From Pontibacter virosus (lineage in GTDB: Bacteria; Bacteroidota; Bacteroidia; Cytophagales; Hymenobacteraceae): DNA of 64,000 bases. The position numbers were made by a program, and so were the translations under genes. The first letter of the stretch is position 1, and the number at the start of each line of letters is the position of its first letter. A model generated the notes under the pieces. The model did not search any database and was not told the DNA's origin. It worked only from the letters and a program-made list of their open reading frames with translations. The DNA lies in assembly GCF_003096355.1 (NCBI RefSeq), contig NZ_QEKI01000021.1, forward strand, positions 1 to 64,000. The letters run 5' to 3'. This document shows, piece after piece, positions 33,903 through 42,544 of the stretch.

Positions 33903-34436
33903 ATGAGTAAGAAAGAAGCGATACTGGATGCTGCCTTAAGGCTGTTTACGGAGAATGGTATCCGGGCCACCTCCACCAAGTCGATCGCTGCTGAAGCTAA
34001 CACATCAGAGGCACTGATTTTTAAGCATTACGGTACCAAAGACCAGTTGCTTGAGACCATTATTAAAAAAGCCTATCAGGAAGCTGCCCTGGAAACAAAC
34101 CTATACCTGAAGGGCCTCTCCGAAAGTGCTTACATCGCTGGTATGATCGAGCTGCCGATACAGCTGACGCGCTCCAACCCCGACTTCTGGCGCATGCAGT
34201 ACAAGATCATGGCGCTCAATCCCATCTCGTCCCGCTACCACGACAACTTCATGCGCCCCTGTCGGCTCCGGCTGACGGAGTGTTTCCGTGAGCTGGGGTA
34301 TAGCCAGCCTGAACTGGAAGCAGAGCTATTGCTGATCCACATCGATGGCGTATGGAAGTATTTTGCTGCCCATCAACAGGACGTTTCCACAAGAAAGGAA
34401 CTGATTCAGGTGATGAAGCAGAAGTATAACCTGTAA
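33903..34436 (+). CDS. TetR family regulator closing the catechol operon
   Basis: 177 residues from ATG 33903 (MSKKEAILDAALRLFTENG); the open frame upstream is pcaF shadow. The HTH is STKSIAAEANTSEALIFKHYGTKDQL (residues ~22-48). The ligand domain is short. It is the last gene of the run, 26 bases after pcaF. It may repress the operon or an adjacent transporter, as a second input alongside the AraC protein. No palindromic operator was found near it. Confidence 0.88.
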   Translation: MSKKEAILDAALRLFTENGIRATSTKSIAAEANTSEALIFKHYGTKDQLLETIIKKAYQEAALETNLYLKGLSESAYIAGMIELPIQLTRSNPDFWRMQYKIMALNPISSRYHDNFMRPCRLRLTECFRELGYSQPELEAELLLIHIDGVWKYFAAHQQDVSTRKELIQVMKQKYNL

Positions 34437-34748
34437 AGTTCACTCCTGCTTCCAGCAGGATCAGTGTCTTTGCAAAATTCAGAGCGGAAATACAGCGGGT
34501 GGCAATCTGAGCTTTTGCCTAAGCAGGCATAAGGTATAAGTGCTGTTATAAACCGAGTTTCAACCAACGGAGATCGGAGGAGATGATGTTGTGCTATGAT
34601 TAACTAACTGAATTATAAGACGTAAAATCAAAAGCGCGTTCCCAGCTTACCACCCGTCGCACAGGCACCCACGCGACAGCACCTTGTCCAACGATTTAGT
34701 CTACCATGTATGGCTTATTCGCACCTTTTGCCTGAAATATGTGATGTT
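34437..34748. other. Intergenic region after the catechol operon
   Basis: No gene, clear terminator or repeat is seen in these ~310 bases; one GGTATA motif is present near 34533. It must hold the promoter of the amidohydrolase gene. Confidence 0.4.
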
Positions 34749-35999
34749 ATGAAAGAAATTTTTCCGCTAATAGTAGCCATCTTATGGGCTGGTGTACTGC
34801 AGGCCCAAACCAAACAAGGCAGCGCACCTCGTAAAAACAACACGGAGGCAGCCTGGGTGAAACATATTCCCACTGAAGACCTGATCAAGTGGCGGCGGCA
34901 TATTCATCAAAACCCGGAAGTGTCCTTCAAGGAAGAGCAAACCAGCAAGTATGTGGAGGATGTTCTGAAGTCATTGGGAAACATAGAAATCACTAAACCA
35001 GCCAAGACAAGCGTCATCGGCATGTTGAAAGGCGCCAAGCCGGGCAAGACCGTTGCCTTCCGGGCAGACATGGATGCCTTGCCGATGCAGGAAGAAACCG
35101 ACTTGCCATTTAAATCAAAAGTGGAGAATGTAATGCACTCCTGTGGACATGACGCCCATACCGCCATGCTGCTGGGAACCGCCACTACCCTTTCTAAAAT
35201 GCAAAATCAGCTAAAGGGAACAGTTTACTTTATTTTTCAGCACGCAGAAGAGCAACCACCCGGTGGCGCAATAGATATAATTAACTCTGGCGCTTTGAAG
35301 GGTGTAGGAGCTTTTTTTGGGATGCATGTGTTGCCCAATTTCCCAGCCGGCCATGTAGGCATTTTGCCAGTGGGCGCTGCTTCAACCGCGCAGGACATCT
35401 TTAATCTGAGCATTATCGGGAAAGGATCGCATGGTTCTATGCCACATTTAGGAATTGACCCAATTGTGGTGGGAGCTGCCATCGTCAGTGCATTACAAAC
35501 GATAGTATCCCGAAATGTTGAACCGGGAGAGATGACTGTGGTTACCATCGGAAAATTTCAGTCGGGTGATGCTTTTAATGTGATTGCAGACAGGGCCGAA
35601 CTGGCTGCCAGTATCCGCACCACGTCAGATAAAACCAGAAAGCAGGTGGAGGAAAGAATAAAAGAAATAATTGAGAACATTACGAAAGCTTACGGAGCTG
35701 CTTACGAACTCGATTACATTTCTACCTATCCGGCCATACAGAATGATCCTGCTCTTAACGAACAAGCCAGGAAAAGTGCAGAAACCACACTGGGAAAGGA
35801 AAAGGTATTTGATGCGCCCATGATGACAGCCAGCGAGGACTTTGCCTACTATAGAAAGATCGCTCCCATCAACTTCATGACGCTTGGCATCGGGAAAGGT
35901 GCAGCGAACCACAATCCCAAATTCACCGTGGATGAAAGCGCTTTAATAGACGGGGTGAAAACACAGGTGCAAGTCATTTTGGACTACCTGAATGAATGA
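34749..35999 (+). CDS. M20 family amidohydrolase, secreted
   Basis: 416 residues from ATG 34749, which gives a Sec signal (MKEIFPLIVAILWAGVLQAQ); a 13-codon upstream ATG at 34710 would add residues unlike a signal. The metallo-active site is visible: FRADMDALPMQEETDLPF, HSCGHDAHTAMLLG (Cys and His ligands), FQHAEEQPPGGA and SEDFAYY. The enzymes cleave N-acyl amino acids or peptides such as indole conjugates. Exported, it would act in the periplasm or outside. It is not linked to neighbours. Confidence 0.9.
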   Translation: MKEIFPLIVAILWAGVLQAQTKQGSAPRKNNTEAAWVKHIPTEDLIKWRRHIHQNPEVSFKEEQTSKYVEDVLKSLGNIEITKPAKTSVIGMLKGAKPGKTVAFRADMDALPMQEETDLPFKSKVENVMHSCGHDAHTAMLLGTATTLSKMQNQLKGTVYFIFQHAEEQPPGGAIDIINSGALKGVGAFFGMHVLPNFPAGHVGILPVGAASTAQDIFNLSIIGKGSHGSMPHLGIDPIVVGAAIVSALQTIVSRNVEPGEMTVVTIGKFQSGDAFNVIADRAELAASIRTTSDKTRKQVEERIKEIIENITKAYGAAYELDYISTYPAIQNDPALNEQARKSAETTLGKEKVFDAPMMTASEDFAYYRKIAPINFMTLGIGKGAANHNPKFTVDESALIDGVKTQVQVILDYLNE

Positions 36000-36251
36000 G
36001 ACAGCACTGAACTCCTGGCCTTTGATACCACTGCGTAAAACTGGTGGAACTGAACGGTAAGGTGATACAAGTAATTGATCTGGAATTTGGGTTATCCGAC
36101 TCTTGCCTAAAGATTATACTTATAGAGTTGAGCAAAGCGAACAGGTATAGGAAAGCAAATTAAAGGATTGAGGTAAAGAAATCAGTCCATCTGCTGCTGA
36201 CACACAAGCAGATGGAAAACACGAATAAGACAGCTAATTAAAATCTACACT

Positions 36252-37043
36252 ATGAAAAAGTTAGAAAACAAAGTAATCGTCATTACCGGAGCCGCTATGG
36301 GGCTGGGGTTAGCGGCAGCCATGGAAGCGGCAAAACAAGGCGCTCTTCTGTCGCTGGTCGATTACAACGAAAAAGCTTTGGAGGAGGCAAAGGAAGCTCT
36401 CTCAAAAGAATATCCTGATACAAAGGTGATAATTGTAACGGCCGATGTTTCCAAAGAGGAGGATGTGAAGAAGTATGTTGTGGAGACGGTTAAGGCATTC
36501 AGCCGCATTGACGGTTTTTACAACAATGCCGGCATTGAAGGGAAACAGGCCCTGATGACAGAGTATGATCTAGATGTGTTCCGAAAAGTGATTGACATTA
36601 ACCTGATGGGGGTGTTTTACGGCATGCGGTACATCATCCCCATCATGCAGCGGCAGCAGTATGGGCGTATAGTAAACGTTGCTTCTGTGGGCGGAATCAG
36701 AGGCGTGTTGAACCAAACCCCTTATGTGGCCAGCAAACATGCCGTTTCGGGCATGACGAAGAACGCAGCGCTGGAATTCGGCAAGTACGGCATCACCACC
36801 AATGCGATTGCTCCCGGTGCGATTCTAACGCCGATGGTAGCCGAAGCCTTCCGGCAGGTAAACCCCGAGGATCCAAAAGCAGCCGAAACAGATTATGCAA
36901 AAGCTAACCCAACCAAACGCCTGGGCTTGCCCGATGAGGTGGCAAAAGTTGTCGTTTTCCTGTTAAGCGAAGATGCTTCTTATGTAAATGGACAAACGAT
37001 TGCCATTGACGGCGGCGAGTCGAATAGCTATGGCTTCGTTTAA
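36252..37043 (+). CDS. SDR family oxidoreductase
   Basis: 263 residues, classical short-chain dehydrogenase. Cofactor motif TGAAMGLGLA (near residue 12), NNAGIEG, and the catalytic SVGGIRG...YVASKHAVSG (Ser-Tyr-Lys). Residues IAPGAILTPMVAEA and NGQTIAIDGGES near the end are usual. LVDYNEKALEE after the second strand, with Asp, favours NAD over NADP. The substrate is unknown. Confidence 0.92.
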   Translation: MKKLENKVIVITGAAMGLGLAAAMEAAKQGALLSLVDYNEKALEEAKEALSKEYPDTKVIIVTADVSKEEDVKKYVVETVKAFSRIDGFYNNAGIEGKQALMTEYDLDVFRKVIDINLMGVFYGMRYIIPIMQRQQYGRIVNVASVGGIRGVLNQTPYVASKHAVSGMTKNAALEFGKYGITTNAIAPGAILTPMVAEAFRQVNPEDPKAAETDYAKANPTKRLGLPDEVAKVVVFLLSEDASYVNGQTIAIDGGESNSYGFV

Positions 37044-37433
37044 CTAGTATGATTGTTGGTTAGTTGGTCCAGTATGTTCTCTCCGAGCACAATGTCCGCC
37101 ATTTTAATACTTCCCTTCCCGATCTGCTTCATTACGCCACTGACCTGCAGCACGGCTATCCTGTCTGTTGGCGACACTTCAGCCATATAGGAGATCGGTG
37201 AATCAGCCAACCGGTTAGCGGCAGCCTCGTGCATTTTTTTCACAGCAACCAGATGCGTGAGCATGTTGCGGCAGTCGACCAGCAAAGTAAAACCGGGCTG
37301 CGCTAATTGTATCGCTTTCTCCCAATCGCTGAGGTACTTCGGCACTACTTCGGGTGATTTCCAGTAGTTTTTTGATTCTCAGGTATATACGGTTTTTACT
37401 ACGTTCGTAAGTTATCTCGTAGAATGGGTTAAT
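37040..37433 (-). pseudogene. Frameshifted small conserved gene, STAS-like size
   Basis: The minus strand reads NPFYEITYERSKNRIYLRIKK in one frame, then, after a run of six A's (37368-37373 on plus as T), continues as YWKSPEVVPKYLSDWEKA to LDQLTNNHTS in the next frame. One A less would join them into a ~130-residue protein of a small orphan family with a STAS-like core (FTLLVDCRNMLTHL). No ATG/GTG/TTG precedes the first part. So this is a gene broken by a homopolymer slip, or a sequencing error. Its 3' end overlaps the SDR stop. Confidence 0.65.
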
Positions 37434-37559
37434 AGATAAGCCAGTAATCTCCGTACAGGTATGGGAGTGTCCATAAAACAAACGTATAAGGGCTTGGACC
37501 GGACCGCTAACTTGCCGTAAGAGGTAAAGCGGAGTTATTTTAAAAGGTAGGTAACATAC

Positions 37560-38084
37560 ATGACAGCAACGAATAAGACTATCTGGACCTTTGGTCACTC
37601 TACCAGAAGCCCGGAGGAATTTGTGGCAGCGCTTCAGTCATTTCAGATTGAGGTGCTGGTGGATGTACGCCGCTACCCTGGCTCTAAAAAGTATCCCCAT
37701 TTCAACGTGTCGGTGCTGGAGACCTACCTGCCCGAGGCCGGCATCAGGTATATGCCCGAGCAAAAATTAGGTGGCCGTCGAAAGCCCCGGCCTGACTCAC
37801 CCAATACTGTCTGGAAAAGTGAGTCCTTTCGCGGCTATGCTGATTATACCGAGACCAGGGAATTTGAAGAAGGTATAGCGGAACTGACGAAAGTAGCCAC
37901 CCAAAAGCGAACTGCCTACATGTGTTCCGAAGCCGTGTGGTGGCGGTGTCATCGCGCCATCATTTCAGACTATCTCAAAGAAAGAGGCTGGACCGTGCTG
38001 CACATCATGGGGGAAGGAGTAGAGAAGGAACATCCTTTTACTTCAGCGTACCTGGAAACACACCCCGAAAAGGCGAAGGCGTAA
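37560..38084 (+). CDS. DUF488 family protein
   Basis: 174 residues. The signature is visible: IWTFGHSTRSPEEFVAAL, VLVDVRRYPGSKKYPHFN, and YMCSEAVWWRCHRAIISDYL with its conserved Cys and Arg. DUF488 proteins are small cytosolic proteins of unknown biochemistry, possibly nucleic-acid related. The gene follows a frameshifted gene and precedes osmC by 66 bases. Confidence 0.92.
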   Translation: MTATNKTIWTFGHSTRSPEEFVAALQSFQIEVLVDVRRYPGSKKYPHFNVSVLETYLPEAGIRYMPEQKLGGRRKPRPDSPNTVWKSESFRGYADYTETREFEEGIAELTKVATQKRTAYMCSEAVWWRCHRAIISDYLKERGWTVLHIMGEGVEKEHPFTSAYLETHPEKAKA

Positions 38085-38150
38085 TAATGTTAACTCTCAG
38101 CATTCCAGGCCGAGTCATCAATTACTTTGCTAACGACTAACAACATATAA

Positions 38151-38561
38151 ATGCCCAACATCATTGCTACTGCCGAAGCGGAAAATACAGGTGAAGCCTA
38201 TACGACGACGCTTCAGACGAATCGGCACATGCTTAAAGCCGACGAGCCTTTGGATCTGGGAGGACAGGACCTGGGACCCGCTCCCGGCGACTTCCTGTGC
38301 ATGGCACTGGCCTCCTGTATGGTGATTACCCTCCGGATGTATGTGACCCGGAAAGGGTGGGAGATTGGCCTGATTAAAGTAAAGGTGAATCTGGTAAAAA
38401 GCACCGATAATGCCGCTGGCAACAACATTTTTTACTGCAGTGTATCTTTTGGTGAAACGCTGACAACAGAGCAGCGCGAAAAGCTGTGTAAAATAGCGAA
38501 GGCATGTCCGCTGCACCGCCTTTTAAACAAACCCAGCGATATCATCACGCTGCTGGATTGA
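38151..38561 (+). CDS. OsmC family peroxiredoxin-like protein
   Basis: 136 residues. The two redox cysteines of OsmC/Ohr proteins are visible in LASCMVITLRMYVTRKGW and ACPLHRLL. The family reduces organic hydroperoxides using two Cys and a lipoyl or thiol partner. It starts ATG 38151. Tandem with the DUF488 and DUF5996 genes, codirectional and close. Confidence 0.9.
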   Translation: MPNIIATAEAENTGEAYTTTLQTNRHMLKADEPLDLGGQDLGPAPGDFLCMALASCMVITLRMYVTRKGWEIGLIKVKVNLVKSTDNAAGNNIFYCSVSFGETLTTEQREKLCKIAKACPLHRLLNKPSDIITLLD

Positions 38562-38584
38562 ATAGCCGTTTACAAAAATTGCCT

Positions 38585-39550
38585 ATGAAAACGCCATGGC
38601 CTAAGCTATCTTTTAAGGAAGCTCAAAAAACTTATGAAACCGTGCACCTGTGGACACAGATCGCAGGGAAAATCAGACTGGTTAAAACACCCTGGACAAA
38701 TCATTCCTGGCATGTAACACTCTATGTAACTCCGAGCGGGCTTACCACTTCAGATATAGTGGATGGAGAAAAACATTTTCAGCTTGACTTTGACTTTATA
38801 CGCCATCAACTGCAGTTAAAAACCAGTGCGGGCGACACACACCGCATCGACCTAAAAGGACTGTCGGTGGCGGGATGCTATAAGCAGCTACTGGAAGCCC
38901 TTCAGCAGGTAGGTATACAGGCAGACATTTACCCTGTTCCGAATGAACTGGAAAACCCCATTCCCTTTTACGAGGATGTTACGCATGCCACCTACAACCC
39001 CGGCCACGCAACAGCTTTGCACCAGGCATTTCTTCGGGCGCACGATGTTTTTACCAGATTCAGGGCTGAATTCAGAGGCAAGTGCAGTCCTGTGCATTTG
39101 TTCTGGGGCAGTTTTGATCTGGCTGTGTCGCGATTCTCTGGTCGTGATGCACCCCGGCACCCCGGAGGCGTGCCCTACCTGCCCGATTGGATAGCACAGG
39201 AAGCCTATTCCAAGGAAGTTTGTAGCTGTGGATTCTGGCCAGGGAGCGATGCGTTTCCCACTGCAGTATTTTACAGTTACATCTATCCGGAGCCGGAAGG
39301 GTATAAAAACGCCCGCATAAAACCTGACCAAGCCTATTACCATCCGGAGCTCCGCGAGTTCATTCTACCTTACGATGCCGTGCAGGAGGCCGCTGACCCG
39401 GAAGCAATGCTGATGGACTTCCTGCATAGCACGTACGAGGCGGCAGCTGATCTGGCCCATTGGGATCGGAAAGCACTGGAACAGGAAAATTTTTCCGACC
39501 GGAGGAAGGCTGATCGCAAAGCCTACAAGCAGGTGGATAAGGATCAATAG
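38585..39550 (+). CDS. DUF5996 family protein
   Basis: 321 residues from ATG 38585 (MKTPWPKLSFKEAQKTY); upstream codons to 38504 lie inside the osmC gene and do not belong. The protein shows WTQIAGKIRLVKTPWTNHSWH, FRGKCSPVHLFWGSFDLAVSR and YSKEVCSCGFWPG, the hallmarks I link to DUF5996. Function is unknown; no signal or membrane segment is seen. It is 24 bases after osmC, likely co-transcribed. Confidence 0.85.
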   Translation: MKTPWPKLSFKEAQKTYETVHLWTQIAGKIRLVKTPWTNHSWHVTLYVTPSGLTTSDIVDGEKHFQLDFDFIRHQLQLKTSAGDTHRIDLKGLSVAGCYKQLLEALQQVGIQADIYPVPNELENPIPFYEDVTHATYNPGHATALHQAFLRAHDVFTRFRAEFRGKCSPVHLFWGSFDLAVSRFSGRDAPRHPGGVPYLPDWIAQEAYSKEVCSCGFWPGSDAFPTAVFYSYIYPEPEGYKNARIKPDQAYYHPELREFILPYDAVQEAADPEAMLMDFLHSTYEAAADLAHWDRKALEQENFSDRRKADRKAYKQVDKDQ

Positions 39551-39656
39551 AAGAGCTCGCTTGTTAGAGCGCGCGCGCATATACCTAACGAACTTAAGAT
39601 AAACCATTCTCATGTCGCTACCATCAACATGATTTTCCTGCCAGGCTATTTGAGAA

Positions 39657-40517
39657 TCATCGTACCTTTCTTGAAAAGTAAGTGGCACCCACACTGGCTG
39701 CGATGACGCACGCAATAGATACCCACTGCGTTACGCTGAGGTATTCATCCAGAAACAACAAACCCGAGAGGGCGGCAAAGGCCGGGTGCAGACTCATCAG
39801 GATGCCAAACGTTTTAGGTGGGAGCTGACGCAAGGCACCAATTTCCAGGGTATAAGGTATAGCACTGGTTAACAGCGCAACAGCCACACCGATCAGCAGC
39901 AGTGGTGCGGTAACTGCGGCTAAGTCACCGCTGAATATGCCGAAGGGAATTACAAACAGGGAGGCAAAGAGCATACCTACTCCAACGGCATCACTGCCTT
40001 TCATCACCCTTGCTACCTTTCCGCCCAGCACAATATAGCCGGCCCACAGGGCGCCGGCCCCAACAGCCAGGCCTGCGCCTAACAGGTCCACGTTGTTGTT
40101 CTGCCAGGGTGCAATAAGCGCTATACCTGTGCAGGCCAGCAGCACCCAGAGCAGATCCAGCTTTTTTCTGGAGCCCAACAAGGCCAGTACCAGTGGCCCG
40201 GTGAACTCCAGCGTAACACCTAATCCCAGCGGGATGCGCTTGATGGCGAAATAAAACACCAGGTTCATGGCTCCGAGGCAGGTGCCGTAGGCCAGGCAAT
40301 AGAGCCACTGCTTTTTGGTTACCTTCAAAAGGTTGGTTCTAGAGACAGCGAGAAGAATGAGCGCCGCAAAGCCTATGCGTAACGAGGCCGTGCCACTGGC
40401 CCCTAAGACAGGGAAGAGGTATTTGGCGATGGAAGCACCGCCCTGAACACTGATCATGGCAAGCAGAACGGCAGGTATAGCCGGTATAGCTATTTTCTTA
40501 TTTGATAAATTTAACAT
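39657..40517 (-). CDS. EamA/DMT transporter, RhtA-like
   Basis: 286 residues with ten predicted transmembrane helices in two EamA repeats. The motifs VLLAMISVQGGASIAKYLFP and LGVTLEFTGPLVLALLG resemble RhtA/threonine-homoserine exporters. It is likely an inner-membrane exporter of small metabolites or amino acids. The final residues at 39657 are followed by a gap before the convergent DUF5996 gene. Confidence 0.9.
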   Translation of the reverse strand: MLNLSNKKIAIPAIPAVLLAMISVQGGASIAKYLFPVLGASGTASLRIGFAALILLAVSRTNLLKVTKKQWLYCLAYGTCLGAMNLVFYFAIKRIPLGLGVTLEFTGPLVLALLGSRKKLDLLWVLLACTGIALIAPWQNNNVDLLGAGLAVGAGALWAGYIVLGGKVARVMKGSDAVGVGMLFASLFVIPFGIFSGDLAAVTAPLLLIGVAVALLTSAIPYTLEIGALRQLPPKTFGILMSLHPAFAALSGLLFLDEYLSVTQWVSIACVIAASVGATYFSRKVR

Positions 40518-40754
40518 GATCCAGATAATGGTGAACGCAACAAAATTCCACGGTAATCCCTGAGAAAGTGAAAGGCTGCAAACAATCTGATACCTTAGAT
40601 TAACTGCTCGAAGAAGGGACAGGCAGAAAGGGAAGTGAGGTCACTAAGACGAAGAAATAACGGTTATTTTGTAAGCAAAACGGTGTAGGGTAGGGGTGTT
40701 ATAAAGATGAAATGCCATGTTGTTAGTTACGGCCCAAAGATGCGGATGATTCCC

Positions 40755-41045
40755 TTAAATTCCAATTGAGGAAAAGCGGGACTTTAATTGACACAACTTC
40801 CCCTGGTTAAGCTCGTCCATGTAAGGCTGCCAGTTCACGATCAACACCTTTTCTTCAGGCAGAAGCAAGTAGCCATAGTCATAACACAGGTGATAAGTGT
40901 TTCCCTTTTGGGTGCGGTAAACCTGGGTCAGGTAACCATTCAGGTGCTGCCGGGCCATCGAAGTAGCAAAACCACCGAGATCTACACCCACAACACTACC
41001 CATGCACTGGATAAAATTGTCAGCCCGTTGGATAATCTCTAGCAT
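40755..41045 (-). pseudogene. Truncated hypothetical protein, chimeric reading frame
   Basis: The open frame is 96 codons, but its first ~35 codons (41045-40943) are antisense to a recombinase remnant and are not expected to be native. The distal part, YRTQKGNTYHLCYDYGYLLL and WQPYMDELNQ, looks like a real but unrecognised protein. So it may be a gene whose 5' end was replaced by the mobile-element junction. It may also be a coincidental open frame. Confidence 0.35.
40943..41042 (+). pseudogene. C-terminal remnant of a tyrosine recombinase
   Basis: Translation gives VLPGHRSSKTTEIYTHN, then THALDKIVSPLDNL and a stop. That is the characteristic end of a XerD-type phage/transposon integrase: LGHSSSKTTEIYTH with the catalytic Tyr, followed by IKSPLDNL. 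Nothing upstream belongs to an integrase. It marks the end of a former mobile element (inference). Confidence 0.8.
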
Positions 41046-41209
41046 TCACCTATATTAGCTTAACTATATAAAAGCATGTGCACTACAGATACAAGTATCA
41101 GATGCCGTAAGCAAATGAGCGCGAAAGCGCGCTACAACAACTGCGTACATAGTGTAGTTAAGCATATGTTGTCGTATATCCAGTAGTCGGGTGTAAGCAT
41201 AAATAAAGA

Positions 41210-41539
41210 ATGGATTTACTTATAGAAGATGGCTACTATTTGTCTGATGGCCACAAACATATTGACTGGCATGCAGGGCTTAAATTTGAAAGTACAAACT
41301 ACATAGCTTTTTGGTTTAAGAAAAATAATGTTGTCAACTATGCTGCAAAAGATGGAATAACAGTATTCGATAAAAATGAATTTGTTTCTGAAGGAGAGTA
41401 TAAACTAAATGATGAAACGACTACAATCTATATTGATAGAGGGGGCAAGTTCGAAGTAAAGCGAACATTTATTGTCATTCAAAAGGGGCAAATAATGGAT
41501 GAAAACGACGAAATCTACATTTATAAACTTTGGAACTAG
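41210..41539 (+). CDS. Small orphan protein, 109 aa
   Basis: 109 residues, acidic and beta-rich (FWFKKNNVVNYAAKDGITVF, GEYKLNDETTTIYIDRGGKF), with no signal peptide or known domain. The gene is far more AT-rich than its neighbours. It lies between a recombinase remnant and other small orphans. GTTAAGC (41157-41163), which fits the attC core GTTRRRY, and a 6-bp hairpin (AGCGCG/CGCGCT) precede it. Function cannot be assigned. Confidence 0.6.
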   Translation: MDLLIEDGYYLSDGHKHIDWHAGLKFESTNYIAFWFKKNNVVNYAAKDGITVFDKNEFVSEGEYKLNDETTTIYIDRGGKFEVKRTFIVIQKGQIMDENDEIYIYKLWN

Positions 41540-41682
41540 AAAGCCAGCACCCAACAATGCCTAAACCACACCAAGGCGTGTTTCAGCCCAAGTACGTTAG
41601 TTGAATTAAAGAAGTGTATCATGTGCCCTACTTACACCCATGATTGGGGAAGCAGAAAATTAGCTTAAAAGCATACAAACTT

Positions 41683-41898
41683 TTACCGAATGGCGGGGGC
41701 AGATGAAGTGACAAATCCAGATTCTTTTATCTCGGTTTGATTAGTCGTCTTTTCTTCGCTTGCGTTCGATTTAAATGTACTGCTACATTGACCAAGCACC
41801 ACCCAAATAATTACAAAAATTAGAATCGTACTGAAGCATCCTCCACCTAGTTTTTTAGCACCATAACCAGCAAGCAATCCTCTGAATAAGTTATTCAT
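41683..41898 (-). CDS. Small membrane protein, 71 aa
   Basis: 71 residues: a short polar start (MNNLFRGLLAGYGAKKLGGG), one hydrophobic segment (CFSTILIFVIIWVVLGQCSS), then a Lys/Glu/Thr-rich tail. It could be a single-pass membrane protein. No known family was recognised. AT-rich like the orphan at 41210. A 6-bp hairpin (GTTTCT/AGAAAC, 41910-41925) precedes the start. Confidence 0.5.
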   Translation of the reverse strand: MNNLFRGLLAGYGAKKLGGGCFSTILIFVIIWVVLGQCSSTFKSNASEEKTTNQTEIKESGFVTSSAPAIR

Positions 41899-42544
41899 AG
41901 TAGTGTTTTTATGTTTCTCGTTAGAAACGACATTTGGAATATGAAGTTTTACTTAATGCCCAACCATTCCTAAAAAGTTATTTGCAGAAGGTCATATGGT
42001 AGGCTTGCTGCTCTCGCGGAGAGAGAGGAACTCCTAGAGGCGGTGGGAGAAAAACAGGGCCTGGGAGAGAACCCCAGGCGCCGAAGATGCATTTTCAGAA
42101 GTAGTAAACATAAAACCTCCTGTTTTACATGGTCATATAACCACAAAGCAAGAGGTTTTTCTTTTTCAACCCATTACAAAAGTTTGGGATGAGTCATGTT
42201 TCAGTAGATCAAAGGGTTGAATTTTCGAACTTTAAAAATAGTGATTTGGAAACCTCGGGTAAATGTCTGGACGATAGAAAAGGTTGGTAACTTTCTCATT
42301 ATAAGCAGTATCAGGTGATTGTTATAGTGACGATTGTATGAGATAGTCGTTATTGCTCCTCTACATGAAGTAAGAATGATAGCTTAGGTTTTAAGGTATA
42401 GCGGCAACATTTTCCGGCTTCGTCTCTGCGTTTAAATGCAATAAACTTAATATATTACGGCTTTATCCATCAGGTGCTAATGCATGGAGCCTTTCTTAAC
42501 GGTTCGCTGCTGTTTGCATTCTACTCCCTTCAGAATCAAGGAAT
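41899..42544. other. Low-complexity intergenic stretch with hairpins
   Basis: No gene is supported. Structures seen: GCCTGGG/CCCAGGC (42059-42079) over a 7-base loop; CTCTC/GAGAG near 42011-42023; and AAAACCTC/GAGGTTTT (42112-42159) ending in a T-rich run, like a terminator. Copy A of a ~31-bp direct repeat is at 42203-42233. The stretch reads like eroded mobile DNA. Confidence 0.5.
42203..42233. repeat. Imperfect direct repeat, copy A
   Basis: AGTAGATCAAAGGGTTGAA through TTTTCGAACTTT matches copy B at 44275-44305 at 26 of 31 positions, and similarity continues to a shared GATTTGG. The TTCGAA part resembles a tRNA T-arm on the minus strand, but no full tRNA folds here. Confidence 0.6.

Noticed and set aside
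36000..36251. Short frame reading LVELNGKVIQVIDLEFG
   Set aside because: Looks slightly protein-like but has a stop just upstream, no start codon and no matching family; too short to call a remnant.
41545..41610. attC site after the 41210 orphan gene
   Set aside because: ACCCAAC is present, but the opposite GTTAGTT does not fit GTTRRRY and the arms pair poorly.
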